Positions 17,324 through 28,672 of a stretch of 64,000 nt of DNA are shown here, one piece after another. The notes under the pieces are model-generated. The model was not told where the DNA came from and did not search any database. It saw nothing but the letters and a program-made list of their open reading frames with translations. The first letter of the stretch is position 1. Every line of letters begins with the position of its first letter. The stretch is taken from positions 186,001 to 250,000 of the forward strand of contig NZ_AEUX02000006.1 of assembly GCF_000188015.2 (NCBI RefSeq). Direction: 5' to 3'. A program made the position numbers and the translations under genes. The stretch is from Streptococcus ictaluri 707-05 (GTDB lineage Bacteria; Bacillota; Bacilli; Lactobacillales; Streptococcaceae).

Positions 17324-17512
17324 ATGCAGAAGGAAGATAAAATATCTCGAAAAATTGTGATTTGTTATCTCATGGATGTCATGAGAATAGCTATTGAGGA
17401 AGCCAATCAATTAGTTGTGGATTTAGAAAAAGAAGGCTTGGTCCAATTTGACTTAAATGGAAATTTGACAGTTTTAGTATTGGAGGGAAATCATGAAACG
17501 TATCACAGCTAG
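17324..17512 (+). CDS. Small ICE protein upstream of RepA_N
   Basis: 62 residues, largely alpha-helical, with no cysteine motif or membrane segment. ATG 17324 is preceded by AGAAGGA. Its end overlaps the start of the RepA_N gene by 20 bases, so the two are translationally coupled. A weak hairpin with a T run lies just upstream (about 17277-17310). No family recognised. A small wHTH-type partner of RepA is possible. Confidence 0.6.
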   Translation: MQKEDKISRKIVICYLMDVMRIAIEEANQLVVDLEKEGLVQFDLNGNLTVLVLEGNHETYHS

Positions 17513-18002
17513 TCACTATCAGACATCAGAGCGCTATTATAAACTCCCAAAACTTTTATTTGAGAGTGAACGTTACAAAGACATGAAATTGGAAGTTAAG
17601 GTTTCCTATGCCATTTTAAAGGATCGTCTTGAATTGTCTTTAAGCAAGGGCTGGATTGATGAAGAGGGAGCTGTCTATCTGATTTATTCCAATGCTAACT
17701 TGATGGAGGTGCTAGGTTGCTCCAAGTCAAAGTTACTCTCTATCAAAAAGACCTTGAGAGAGTATGGTCTTATCGATGAAGTCCAACAATCGTCCAGCGA
17801 AAAAGGAAGACTTGCCAACAAGATTTATTTAGGTGAATTAATAGTCGATACACCCCTAGTGTCAAAATCAGACGGGGGTAGTCTTAAACAAACACGGGGC
17901 CAGTCTCAAAAACAGACGAGCCCCGTTTTAAATTCAGCCCCTAGTGAGACTAAAAGTAGTGATACTGAAGGGATTGACTACGAAGACTTGTTCAGGAGGT
18001 AG
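17493..18002 (+). CDS. Replication initiator A N-terminal domain protein (RepA_N)
   Basis: 169 residues. The first ~115 resemble the RepA_N winged-helix domain of Firmicute plasmid/ICE replication initiators (YYKLPKLLFE, followed by MKLEVKVSYAILKDRLELSLSK). The tail is short and low in complexity. In ICEs of the Tn5252 group such a protein is thought to support plasmid-like replication of the excised circle. The gene is intact and followed two bases later by the CPBP gene. Plasmid versions are longer, so this is a domain-only version. Confidence 0.75.
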   Translation: MKRITASHYQTSERYYKLPKLLFESERYKDMKLEVKVSYAILKDRLELSLSKGWIDEEGAVYLIYSNANLMEVLGCSKSKLLSIKKTLREYGLIDEVQQSSSEKGRLANKIYLGELIVDTPLVSKSDGGSLKQTRGQSQKQTSPVLNSAPSETKSSDTEGIDYEDLFRR

Positions 18003-18004
18003 GA

Positions 18005-18585
18005 ATGATCCGTATCGTGTTGATTTTTCTAGCCAGTCAAGGTAATAGTTTTCTCTTAGGCTTATTTGTGCAAGGAACTTTAACCCTTGTTCAACTCATG
18101 GCCTTACAGATTGCTTTACTCATCAACCTTATTTCTGATTGGGTGCGTTATGGTAAAGGTTATAGAAATCTGCCTTTTAAAAGGCGGTGCTGTTGGGTGA
18201 TTGGAAGTCTTTTAGCTATGGGGATTATAAGCCTTCTTGTCACTCAGCTTGACCTTGAAATAACTTCTAATCAAGTTCGATTGCTAACAGTACAAAAACA
18301 AGTCTCTCCCATTGTTTTTTCTTCTTTTTAGTTAACGCCAGTCTATGTGAGGAATATTTGTATCGCCAATTGTTGTGGGATAAATGTCAATCTCCCTTTT
18401 TACAACTGGCTCTGACAACAGTTCTTTTTACCTGGGCACATTCTCCATCAACACTCGATGCCTTTCTGCTCTATGCCAGTTTGGGAGGCTGTCTAGGCAT
18501 TGTTCGCCTCAAAACAGATAGTGTAACAGCAAGCCTTGCTCACTTATCATGGAATAGTTTTGTCTTTGCCTTGTCTTTTTTGTGA
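18005..18585 (+). pseudogene. CPBP-family intramembrane protease, frameshifted
   Basis: Membrane protein of the CAAX-protease/bacteriocin-processing family. The first frame (108 residues) holds three hydrophobic segments. After a frameshift in the T-rich stretch near 18315-18330 the other frame gives the active-site EEYLYR motif and the second motif (FTWAHSPS) up to the stop at 18583-18585. In Tn5252-type ICEs a CPBP gene commonly follows repA. The catalytic half is no longer in frame with the start. Confidence 0.75.
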
Positions 18586-18598
18586 TAACAAAATCAAG
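18581..18598 (+). promoter_or_regulatory. Recurrent ICE motif, copy A
   Basis: TGTGATAACAAAATCAAG, upstream of the DUF3801/virD4 unit. The same or similar 18-mer recurs at 29467, 42232 and 44058, each time ahead of a transcription unit and in copies B and C followed by TATGATG. It may be an ICE-wide promoter or regulator site. Confidence 0.45.
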
Positions 18599-18661
18599 TC
18601 AGCTTGTGTAAGATGACAGTAGCCTTATTGCTTTAAGGAAATCTTGTGTAAGGAAAGAAAT

Positions 18662-19150
18662 ATGTCATCAGAACAACAAGAGCGCCAAGCCATCCAGTAC
18701 GCGGAAAGAACAGCGCTTTTTACGGTACGAACCCTTTTAAAACTCTTAGACTGGTCGGCACGGTAGGCTCTTGCCCAGGATTCAGCTTATAAGATCGGGG
18801 TTCAGAAATTAGAAGAACTGCTTCAAAGTCCCTATGCCATTGAATCTCTCAATGTGACAAGTGACGTTTTGGATAAGCCAGTCGATGTGGATCAGTTCAA
18901 GGAGTTGATGGAAAGTGAAGACCTTCCTATCGCTATTGCTTGGCAAGGGGACTACCTCCATTTTTATGCCAAGGACAAGTCTCTTTTAGACAATCACCTA
19001 GATCATCTGCTTCAAAAATTAGTCTCAGACCCAGAAAAGCTAAAAGGCTTAACTCTAGATAAGACACTAGACGAGGAGATTGAAAAGGCCAAAGAGAAGA
19101 TTGTCATAAAAGAGCCTTCTAGCGTGAAAACGAAGGAGGTAATACTCTAA
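18662..19150 (+). pseudogene. DUF3801/PcfB-like transfer protein, amber mutation
   Basis: 163 codons broken by TAG at 18764-18766 (codon 35), where CAG for Gln would restore the protein. The C-terminal part (DVDQFKELMESEDLPIAIAW..., then DYLHFYAKDKSLLDNHL) resembles DUF3801/PcfB relaxosome accessory proteins, which normally sit directly ahead of the VirD4 coupling protein as here. The stop overlaps the ATG of virD4 by one base. An internal ATG at 18854 could give the C-terminal 98 residues. Confidence 0.65.
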
Positions 19151-20960
19151 TGTATTCAGGTAAAAAAGCCATTCTCTTTACTGGTTTTGGACTCGCTCTT
19201 GGTTATTTCTGCCATCGTTTGGTGTTGCTTTACGATAGTCTTCCCAATCAACCACCACTTGAGCGATTGGCTTATCTCTTAGGAGACGGTCAAAACCAAG
19301 TGCTTAACCCCTTATGGAACTTTGCATTTACAGGAAAATCTCTTCTTGTTTTTGTTTTTGGCGTTATTTCCATGGGCTTAGTCTATCTCTATGTGTCAAC
19401 TGGGCAAAAGGTTTACCGAGAGGGTCAAGAATATGGATCGGCTCGCTTTGGGACAAGTAAAGAGGGTCAAGCATTCCGTAGTCAAAATTCAATCAACGAC
19501 ACCATCATGTCTCGCAGATTCAGGCTAACTTTGCTTGAGAAGAAAAAGCCTCCCTTTGACCGCAATAAAAATCTGGTGGTTCTGGAGCAGGGAAGACCTT
19601 TCGCTTTGTCAAACCCAATCTTATTCAACTTAATTGCTCCAATATTGTAGTGGATCCTAAAGACCACTTGGCTGAAAAGACAGGGAAGCTCTTTTTAGAC
19701 AATGGCTATCAGGTCAAGGTTTTAGACTTGGTCAATATGACCAACTCTGATGGTTTTAACCCCTTTCGCTATGTGGAGACAGAAAATGATTTGAATCGGA
19801 TGCTTACGGTCTATTTCAATAACACCAAAGGAAACGGTTCAAGAAGCGATCCTTTTTGGGATGAGGCTTCCATGACTTTAGTCAGAGCCATTGTGTCTTA
19901 TTTGGTGGACTTCTATAACCCACCAGGTTCTTCGAAAGAAGAAGCAGAAGACAGGCGAAAGCGTGGCCGTTACCCAAGTTTTTCAGAGATTGGAAAACTC
20001 ATCAAGCTCTTATCCAAAGGTGAGAACCAAGACAAATCCGTCCTTGAAGTCATGTTTGAGTCCTATGCCAAACGCTATGGGGCAGAGAATTTTACCATGC
20101 GAAACTGGGCTGACTTTCAAAACTATAAAGATAAGACACTGGATTCGGTCATTGCCGTAACCACCGCAAAGTTTGCCCTTTTTAACATTCAATCAGTGAT
20201 TGATTTGACGAGACGTGACACCTTGGACTTGAAGACTTGGGGGACGCAGAAAACTATGGTCTATCTGGTCATTCTAGATAATGACACCACATTTCGCTTT
20301 CTAGCAGCCCTCTTTTTCTCAACGGCCTTTGCGACCTTGACCAGACAAGCTGATGTGGACTTTAAGGGGCAATTGCCGATTCATGTCCGTAGTTATCTGG
20401 ATGAGTTTGCGAATGTCGGTGAGATTCCTGACTTCGCAGAACTCACTTCAACAGTGCGTTCCAGAAATATAAGTCTGGTCCCAATTCTTCAAAACATTGC
20501 CCAACTTCAAGGGCTGTATAAGGAAAAGGACGCTTGGAAGACCATTTTAGGGAACTATGACAGCCTTCTTTATTTGGGATGCAATGACGAAGAAACCTTT
20601 AAGTTTATGAGTAGTCTTTTAGGCAAACAAACTATTGATGTCAGAAACACCAGTCGGTCGTATGGCCAAACAGGGTCTGGATCTTTGTCTCATCAAAAGG
20701 TGGCTCGTGATCTCATGACCCCTGATGAAGTTGGCACCATGAAACGTGATGAATGCTTGGTACGTATTGCAGGTGTTCCAGTTTTTAAGGACAAGAAATA
20801 TTTTCCCTTGAAACACAAGAACTGGAAGTTTCTTGCGGATCAGGAAACAGATGAGCACTGGTGGCACTATCAGATTGACCCGATGAGAAGGGAGAATGAT
20901 TTGCTTGACTTAAGAGAGCACAAGCTAAGGGATTTAAGCAATGAAGACAGCTTACATTAA
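19150..20960 (+). pseudogene. virD4: VirD4-type coupling protein, frameshifted in Walker A
   Basis: Membrane ATPase that delivers the relaxosome to the type IV secretion channel. The first 140 residues have two membrane segments and YGSARFGT. The second frame has VVDPKDHLAEKTG and the Walker B RSYLDEFANVG. The Walker A GGSGAGKT is encoded at 19575-19598 only in the second frame, while the first frame enters the same DNA as LVVLEQGRP and stops at 19650. A short deletion across a repeated GGTGGTTCTGG stretch is the likely cause. The coupling function should be lost. Confidence 0.88.
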
Positions 20961-20978
20961 AAGAAACGAGGAAAACAG

Positions 20979-21221
20979 ATGAATCAACAGCTAACAGGCT
21001 TTGTTTGTGGCGTGGACGCAAGTTCCATGTTTTCACAGGCCATGGCGCTTTTGCAGAAAGGACTGATTGCGGTTGGAGCCTTTCTGGTCGTCATGGGCAT
21101 TATCAATCTAGCCACCAACATTAAAGATGGTGGACCAGGTGTTCGTAATGCCATTCTTGAAATTGTGGGTGGGGTTATGGTAGGTGCTGCAGGCGCCTTT
21201 GTGACCCAGATTACAATCTAA
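20979..21221 (+). CDS. Maff2-family small membrane protein
   Basis: 80 residues with two hydrophobic helices (LIAVGAFLVVMGIINLA and the C-terminal IVGGVMVGAAGAFV). Such Maff2/VirB2-like proteins regularly lie between VirD4 and VirB6 in Firmicute ICEs and may form a pilin-like or channel subunit. Intact, 18 bases after virD4. Confidence 0.7.
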   Translation: MNQQLTGFVCGVDASSMFSQAMALLQKGLIAVGAFLVVMGIINLATNIKDGGPGVRNAILEIVGGVMVGAAGAFVTQITI

Positions 21222-21239
21222 AGGAGATAAAGATATGAC

Positions 21240-22095
21240 ATGATAAACACACTAACTTCTGGCCGTGTCTTTTTAGCGTCTGATAAGGTGTCTAGCGACA
21301 GCCTCTTTGAAGGCTTTAATGTGGACCTAGAGATCAACAGCTAATCTCGTCAAGTCTCTGGCAGACTATAACCCCACGGTTTGGTCTTACCTCACTGCTA
21401 TCACTAAAGGCATCATGCAGCCAATTGGCGTAGCTATCTTAGCGGTTATTCTGATCCTAGAGTTCTCTAAGATGGCTAAGAAAATCGCCAACTCAGGTGG
21501 TTCTATGACCTTTGAAGCCCTAGCCCCCATGATTGTCAGCTATATCATGGTGGCAGTTTTTATTACCCATACCACTGTTATTGTGGAAGCTATTCTAGCC
21601 ATAGCGTCTCATATCATTGAACAAGTAGCAGGAGTGGTCTCACATGGCGGAACCACCTATGAAACCATCTCTGGTCTAAAAGGGTCAGGTATTGTTGGAA
21701 AGATGATTGTCGGACTCTTTGCCATTCTGATTTGGTTTGTCCGTATCGCTAGTGCCATGGTGGTCAATATCCTAGTAACCATTCGCTTTATCCAGCTCTA
21801 CCTCATGATTCCCTTTGCGCCTATGACCATCCCTACTTTCCTTAGTGACGATTGGCGAGGTGTTGGAATCGGCTATTTGAAAAACATCATGGTCTATGCC
21901 GTCCAAGGTGTCTTAATCTTCTTGATTGTCTCCTTTGTGCCCCTCTTTGAATTAGCAGGTAAACTGGCTGTCTCAAATGGAGCTGGCGTCATAGAAACCT
22001 TGGCTGTCATGTTTGGTGGCTTAGTACAGGCCATCTTGTTAATCATCGCTCTTGTGGGTAGCCAACGTACGGCTAGAAGCATTTTAGGCATGTAA
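21240..22095 (+). pseudogene. virB6: VirB6-like channel protein, frameshifted
   Basis: Polytopic membrane component of the conjugation channel. The first frame begins MINTLTSGRVFLASD... and stops at about 21344. The continuation in another frame (ANLVKSLADYNPTVWSYLTA... to SQRTARSILGM) has six or so membrane segments as in the ICE VirB6/TrbL family. The indel lies at about 21335-21345. A competing ATG at 21235 stops after two codons. Confidence 0.8.
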
Positions 22096-22098
22096 GGA

Positions 22099-22132
22099 GG
22101 ATTGGGAAGGGAGTTCCTCCCAATCCTTTTTT
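22099..22132 (+). terminator. Intergenic terminator between virB6 and prgI
   Basis: GGATTGGGA / TCCCAATCC stem followed by six T. It would limit read-through inside the transfer module. Confidence 0.75.
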
Positions 22133-22156
22133 GCTTTCATTAGATTGGAGAATATT

Positions 22157-22498
22157 ATGAACACACGTGTCTTTAAGGACATCTCAAAAGTACAACACAG
22201 GGCTTGGTTAGGCTTTACCACAAGGCAGATCATCTTTGTCTTTCCAGCCTTTGCTCTGACTATCTTGGTCTTAGGGCTCAATCTTATTTACTGGCAGTTG
22301 GGAGACTGGTTTGTCTTTAGTTTTACCATCCCTCTTATGCTTTTTGGGGTTTACCGCCCTAACAACCTTCCCTTTGAAATTTACCTCAAGTATCGTTTTC
22401 ATTATGAAATGACCCTACCTGAGCGCACCCATACTGGAATGAAAGGACAACAACGTGACAAAAATAAACCGATTACCGAAACACAAGACTTCTCGTAA
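22157..22498 (+). CDS. prgI: PrgI-family conjugation protein
   Basis: 113 residues with two adjacent hydrophobic segments (about residues 22-62) and the sequence TRVFKDISKVQHRAWLGFTTRQ typical of PrgI-family (VirB3-like) proteins that pair with VirB4. ATG 22157 is chosen because TTGGAG precedes it by six bases. The 3' end overlaps virB4 by 44 bases. This is one of the few intact transfer genes. Confidence 0.85.
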   Translation: MNTRVFKDISKVQHRAWLGFTTRQIIFVFPAFALTILVLGLNLIYWQLGDWFVFSFTIPLMLFGVYRPNNLPFEIYLKYRFHYEMTLPERTHTGMKGQQRDKNKPITETQDFS

Positions 22499-24791
22499 GT
22501 CAAAGCAAGTGAAACAAGAAATCTTGCCCTCAACTCTTAATACCCTAGCCTATCAAGGACTCTTTCCCAGTGGTCTTATGCAAGTGACGCCAAATTATTT
22601 CTCTCAAACTTATCGTCTCGGAGATGTCAATTATCAAACCGTTGGACTGGAGGAAAAGGGAACGATCATTGAAGCTTATTCCGATTTGATTAACAGCTTG
22701 GACGAGAAAACCAATTTTTAATTGACGCTTTTTAACCAGAAAGTCAATCTGGAAAAGTTCAAAGAAGCTGTGCTTTATCCCTTGTTGGACGATGGCTATT
22801 ATACTTACCGTGAGGAATTTAACCGTATCATGACAAGTAATCTTGAAGCAGGTGAAAATAACTTTTCAACCCTCAAATTGATTTCCTTTGGTAAAGAAGA
22901 CCAAAGCCTAAAACTAGCTTTTCGTTCTCTGTCTCAGATTGGGGAATATTTCAAGAGTGGCTTTTCAGAAGTTGATGCCGACTTTAAACTCTTAGCTGGA
23001 GAAGAGCGGGTTAATCACTTGGCAGACATGTTACGTGGGGAAAACCACTTGCCCTTTAGCTATCAAGATTTAACCATCTCAGATCAGACAACCAAGCATT
23101 ATATTGCCCCAGGAACGCTTTCCTTCAAGCCGAAGAACCACATGCTTATCGATAATCTACTTTTACAGATTGTCTATGTTCGTGATTATGGGATGGAGTT
23201 AGGCGATAAGTTCATGCGTGAGCTCATGCAGTCAGATTTAGAGGTCATCATTAGCCTTCATGCCAAGGGATCAACCAAGTCAGAAGCCATGAAACCACTT
23301 CGCACCAAAAAGACCCTCATGGAATCTCAAAAGATTGGGGAACAACAAAAGATGGCTCGTACTGGGATTTATCTAGAAAAAGTCGGACACATCTTGGAAC
23401 AGAACATTGACGAAGCTGAAGACCTCTTAAAAACCATGACTCAGACTGGCGATAAGTTATTTGACACGGTCTTTCTGATTGGTGTCTTAGCAGATACTGA
23501 AGACCAGTTAACACACGCTCTTGACATCATCAAACAAGTGGCAGGCTCAAATGATCTTATCATTGAAAACTTGACCTACATGCAAGAAGCAGCCTTTAAT
23601 AGCTTGCTTCCTTTTGGCAAGAACTATTTAGAAGGTGTCTCTCGTTCTCTTCTAACCTCAAACATTGCCGTCAACTCGCCGTGGACCTCTGTTGACTTGC
23701 AGGATAAGGGTGGAAAGTTTTATGGCATTAACCAGATTTCTAGCAACATCATCACTATTGATCGTAGTAAACTCAATACCCCATCAGGCTTGATTTTAGG
23801 AACGTCAGGGGCAGGTAAGGGTATGGCGACTAAGCATGAAATTATCTCAACCAAGCTAAAAGAAGCAGACGACAAGACGGAGATTATCATTGTCGATCCC
23901 GAGGCGGAGTACAGTATCATTGGTCAAGCCTTTGGTGGAGAACGTATTGATATTGCGCCAGACTCACGAACCTTCTTAAATGTCTTGGACTTGTCTGATG
24001 ACAATCTGGATGAAGATCCGGTCAAAGTCAAGTCAGAGTTTCTTTTGTCCTTTATAGGAAAACTCTTAGACCGGAAAATGAATGGCCGAGAAAAGTCCAT
24101 CATTGACCGAGTGACGAGACTGACCTATAAACATTTTCAAGAGCCGTCCTTGGTGGAATGGGTCTTTGTCCTGTCAAAGCAAGAGGAAGCAGAAGCTAAG
24201 AACCTCGCCCTAGACATGGAACTTTATGTGGAAAGGTCTTTAGACATCTTCTCGCATAAGACGACTAGCCAGTCAGATAGTAACTTTATCATTTACAATG
24301 TTAAGAAACTAGGAGATGAACTTAAGCAAATTGCCCTTATGGTTATCTTTGACCAGATCTGGAATCGAGTGGTTAAGAATCAACAACTGGGTAAGAAAAC
24401 CTGGATTTATTTTGACGAGATGCAGCTGCTCTTGTTGGACAAGTACGCTTCTGATTTCTTCTTCAAACTCTGGAGTCGTGTCCGTAAGTATGGAGCGACC
24501 CCGACAGGCATTACCCAGAACGTGGAAACCTTGCTTCTTGATGCCAACGGCAGAGGTATTATCGCAAACAGTGAGTTTATGATTCTACTCAAGCAGGCTA
24601 AGAATGACCGAGAAGAATTGGTTCACATGCTTGGACTGTCTAAGGAGCTAGAAAAGTATTTGGTCAATCCTGAAAAAGGAGCCGGTCTCATTAAAGCAGG
24701 GGCAACAGTTGTGCCCTTTAAGAACAAGATCCCCCACCAAACCAAACTCTTTGACATCATGAGCACTGACCCAGAAAAGATGAGGCAGTAA
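22455..24791 (+). pseudogene. virB4: VirB4-type conjugation ATPase, nonsense mutation
   Basis: 779 codons interrupted by TAA at 22719-22721, where CAA (Gln, NFQLTLFNQ) would restore the frame. The C-terminal part contains Walker A GTSGAGKG, the EAEYSIIGQ segment, and Walker B IYFDEMQLLL as in TrsE/VirB4 ATPases that power the type IV secretion system. Restart at a TTG right after the stop would lack the first ~89 residues. Substitution, not indel, is the cause. Confidence 0.88.
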
Positions 24792-24792
24792 G

Positions 24793-27545
24793 ATGAAGGA
24801 AGATAAAAAGAAACTCAAACAGGCACGCAAGACCTTTCAAAGCAATCTGAAAGATAGTCGCATGCACTACCGTAGGGAAAAAAGAACTTTTCAAAGCAGT
24901 CTTCTCAGAAAAGGCTTTATCCTAAGACGAGCTGAAAAAGCAGAAGCTAGAGAAAGTAAAAAGGCTCTCAAAGAAGCCTATCACGAAGAGAAAAATCTTG
25001 CCAATGAGAGTTTTCACGAAGCTATCCGCTATGTGTCTCCCAGATTATTAAAGGCAAGAGAAATCAAAAACTATCGACTACCTCAATCCAAGAATCGTCT
25101 CAAATTTGCTAGAAAACATTTAGCTCAGGTGCTAGAAAAAGAGAAGGCAAATGGACTTACCCCCAAGTTTCACTTTCAAAAGGACAAGTCACTCGATCGC
25201 TTGCAGGCTGAAAAAGAAATCAGGGTTGCAAGACAGGACCTAAAGCAGGTCAAACAGGTACATAAAGGAAATAAAACGTCTACCAAAGTCAAACGAGGAC
25301 TAGCCAAACTTGGTTCAGAAGCGCTTGATGTGGTCTCACAAGATGATGACCTAGAAGGTGCAAGAACGCTTCAAGAAACGGTTATTAAAAGCAAGCGCTA
25401 CGCCCGCTTTACCTACCAGTCCGCAAAAGTGGTGACAAAGACTGGTCAACGAGGCTATCAGTTGTCCAAACAAGGGTTAGCCCATATCAAAGAGCGCTTT
25501 AGCAATGTGAAACAAGGAAAGGGCTGGGCCAGAAGCAAGCCCCTAAAGCCTAAACGTCGCTATCAAACCTTTCTGAAAGGTGCTAGAAAGCAAGCCCTTT
25601 CTGGTTTTAAGGGAATGGTTCAAGCCATTAAAAGCAGTTTGACTTTCTTTTCAGCCCTAGCTTCTAATCCAGTTACTTGGCTCATCTCAGGTCTCTTCTG
25701 TTTTCTAGTGCTTGTCATGAGCTTTATCATGAGTGTGTCTGGGGCAAGCCTGATCCAACAAGACGAGGTAGCATTGACCAAAGCCTACACCCACATGACT
25801 TGGGAGGATGCCAACCAGTCGAGCACTAATAACAAGGGCATTACCTATTACACCAAGATAGATGATGTCATGGCTTACATGAATCATCAGTTTCAAGATT
25901 ATGAACTTGAGGAAACCATGGAAAATGGTCAAGGCACTTATAAAACCTACTTAAGTCAACTTTGGCAGGACTTAAATGGCGGATCTAGTCTCAAAACCAT
26001 GTCAGAGCTTCATCAAACACCGCAGTATAAGTTATCCGATGAAGACCAGGCTGATCTTAAGGAATTAAGTGAAGAAGGTGTTTATCAAGCCCTCCAAGAG
26101 TTGGACAATCCTTTTCAAGGTCAGACAGAAGACGATACGCTGACCATGACCTACCGTTATGGCTACGATGCCATAGACAAGAAACCAGAACTGCACCATC
26201 ATATTCTCCTAGAAGCTCAAGAAAACCAAGTTATTGTCGCACCAATGGATGGCAAGGTTTCTCTTGATGGAGAAACGATTATCTTAAGTAGCGGTAAAGG
26301 GCTAAATAAGGTCAAGTTAACCCTTTTTAACATTGCGACTGGTCGTGTGTCAGAAGGACAGGTAGTTAAAGCGGGAGACATTATTGGTCAAACCAAAGAC
26401 AACACTGGTTTAAAGGTTGCTTATCAAAAGGTGGATACTGAATCCGAGAAGTTTGTCTATGTCAATCCAGCGTTTTACTTTCCAAAAGTCATTCAACTCC
26501 AAACCACTATCTTACCGACCATTGGTCAATTCGGTGGGGATGAGTTCCAACGTGCCAAGGCTATCTATGACACTCTCAAAAAAGAAGGGGCAACTAATCA
26601 AGCCATTGCGGCTATTTAGGGTAACTGGTCGGTTGAATCCTCCATTAACCCTAAAAGAGCAGAGGGGGATTACTTGTCGCCCCCAGTTGGGGCAAGTGAG
26701 ACCTCTTGGGAGGATGAGACTTGGCTTGCCATGGGTGGACCTGCCATTTATAATGGTAGGTATCCCAATATCCTCCATCGAGGTCTTGGTTTAGGTCAAT
26801 GGACGGATACAGCAGATGGTTCTCGTAGGCATACATTGTTGCTGGAATATGCCAAGTCAAAGCAGCAGAAATGGTATGATTTAGGCTTACAGTTAGATTT
26901 CATGCTTCATGGGGATAACCCTTATTACACCAATTGGTTAAAGGACTTCTTTCAAAATACAGGAAGTCCTGCCAGTCTTGCCCAGAGTTTTCTCATTTAC
27001 TGGGAGGGAAATTCAGGCGATAAACTTTTAGAGCGTCAAACCAGAGCCACCGAATGGTATTATCAGATTGAAAAGGGCTTTAGTCAGCCAAATGGTGGAA
27101 CTGCTCAAAGCGATCCTAAATCCTTAGAAGCTGTCCGAGGTGATCTGTTCGAAAATTCTGTGCCGGGAGGTGGAGACGGTATGGCCTATGTTTATGGCCA
27201 ATGTACTTGGGGTGTCGCGGCACGTATCAATCAATTAGGTTTGAAACTGAAAGCGAGAAAATCTCGATTATCAATACCATGGGGAACGGTCAAGATTGGG
27301 TCAGAACAGCTGCTAGTCTTGGTGGAGAAACTGGCTCAACACCAAAAGAAGGGGCTGTTCTGTCCTTTGCGGGAGGCAGTCATGGGACGATGCTTGATTA
27401 CGGGCATGTAGCTTTCGTGGAGAAAGTCTATCCAGATGGGTCATTTCTCATCTCTGAAACCAACTATAATAACAATCCGAACTACACCTTCCGTAAGATT
27501 TCAGCATCAGATAGCGCCATGAGTTTTGTCTATACAACGAAATAG
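24793..27545 (+). pseudogene. VirB1-like peptidoglycan hydrolase with CHAP domain, broken twice
   Basis: Order of parts: basic coiled-coil cytoplasmic region (~1-290), one membrane helix (LISGLFCFLVLVMSFIMSVSG), a metallopeptidase-M23-like stretch (LLEAQENQVIVAPMDGKV), a phage-type lysozyme domain (AAI-stop-GNWSVESSINP) and a C-terminal CHAP amidase with catalytic Cys in YGQCTWGVAAR. Lesions: TAG in the lysozyme domain at about 26617-26619 (TTG would restore it), and a frameshift near 27240-27260 after NQLGLKLK, beyond which the CHAP domain continues with HVAFVEKVYPDGSF. The protein should open the cell wall for the conjugation channel. Confidence 0.82.
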
Positions 27546-27592
27546 AAAAGAATCAATTAACAAGTTGAGATTTGTTAGCTCATTCTTCTGTT

Positions 27593-27653
27593 TTTTATCA
27601 TTATATCTGCATTTTATCATAACGTATGATAAAATGCAGATATAATGATAAAA
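27593..27653. promoter_or_regulatory. 61-bp perfect palindrome: AbiEi-type operator
   Basis: Two 29-base arms (27593-27621 and 27625-27653) around the spacer ACG are exact inverted repeats. Each arm contains ATGATAAAAT twice, giving four half-sites. It lies immediately upstream of the antitoxin start, and known AbiEi antitoxins bind inverted repeats in their own promoter. Confidence 0.8.
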
Positions 27654-27664
27654 TGGAGAAAGAA

Positions 27665-28672
27665 ATGGATCTTAGTAAAGTTAGCACAATTTTTCAAGCT
27701 TTTCACTTTGACGCTAATGTATCTCCTGTGAGTCTTGACTTACCCATTATCTTTCAAAGACGATATGATTTTGCAAATGTAGTTGTTGCTAAGCAAGAGT
27801 TCTTGCTAATGTCTGAAAAAAGGTCAGGAAGTTTGGATAATTTTGTTAAACAGGCTCAGGCTGTTCAGAGGCAGACACATCAGAACGTTATTTTAGTCTT
27901 TAGGCAATTGGCAGATGATGACAAGAAAAAACTCTTGCATGCAGGAGTGTCCTATCTTGATTATCAAGAAAATGCCTATTTACCGCAATTAGGGTTTCTA
28001 TATTCCAAAATATCAGATACAAAAGAAATTGAAAAAGAGCTAACACCAACAGAACAACGAGTATTGATTATTTTGCTACTATTTGTACCGGATTTGGTCA
28101 TTGATATTGATAAAATTAGCCAGTTATCAGGTCTAGCAGTACCTAGTTTGTACCGGATTTTCAAATCTTTTAAAGAAAGAGGTTGGTTGACCAATCAACG
28201 GAAATCTTATCAATTAGCAAAAACGAAAGTAGATTTATTTAGTGAAGTCAAAATTCTTTTAAAAAATCCAATTACTGACGCTGTGATTATTTCTGATGAA
28301 GATTTTCAGAGACTAAAAACTGATTGTGACTTTCAAATATAACATATTGAAGCTTTATCATACCTTGGTATGTTAGCCAATACGGAAAGTTACGGTCAAT
28401 ATACGTTATCTAAAAAACAATTTAAAAAAGTTGAAAAAACGATTAAGCAACCTATTTTTCAGGGGCACCGTGTCGAAATTTGGACTTACGAACCGATTGT
28501 TTTTGATTATAATAGCAATACTTGGATGGGAGTTAAGTCGAATTGTAGTATGGTAGATCCTATTTCTTTGTATTTGACGTTAAAAGATAATGATGATCCT
28601 CGTATTATGGAGGAAGTGGAAGAACTTGACAAAAAGATATATATGATTTTAGGAGATAAATATGCCGGCTAA
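27665..28672 (+). pseudogene. AbiEi-like antitoxin/regulator, nonsense mutation
   Basis: 336 codons split by an in-frame TAA at 28340-28342. The central part (LTPTEQRVLIILLLFVPD..., IDKISQLSGLAVPSLYRIFKSFKERGWL) is a winged helix, followed by the rest of the antitoxin domain after the stop (HIEALSYLGMLANTESYG...). Order and 11-base overlap with a nucleotidyltransferase gene, plus the palindromic operator, match AbiE-type (type IV) toxin-antitoxin pairs common in streptococcal ICEs. ATG 27665 follows GGAG by six bases. Confidence 0.72.
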
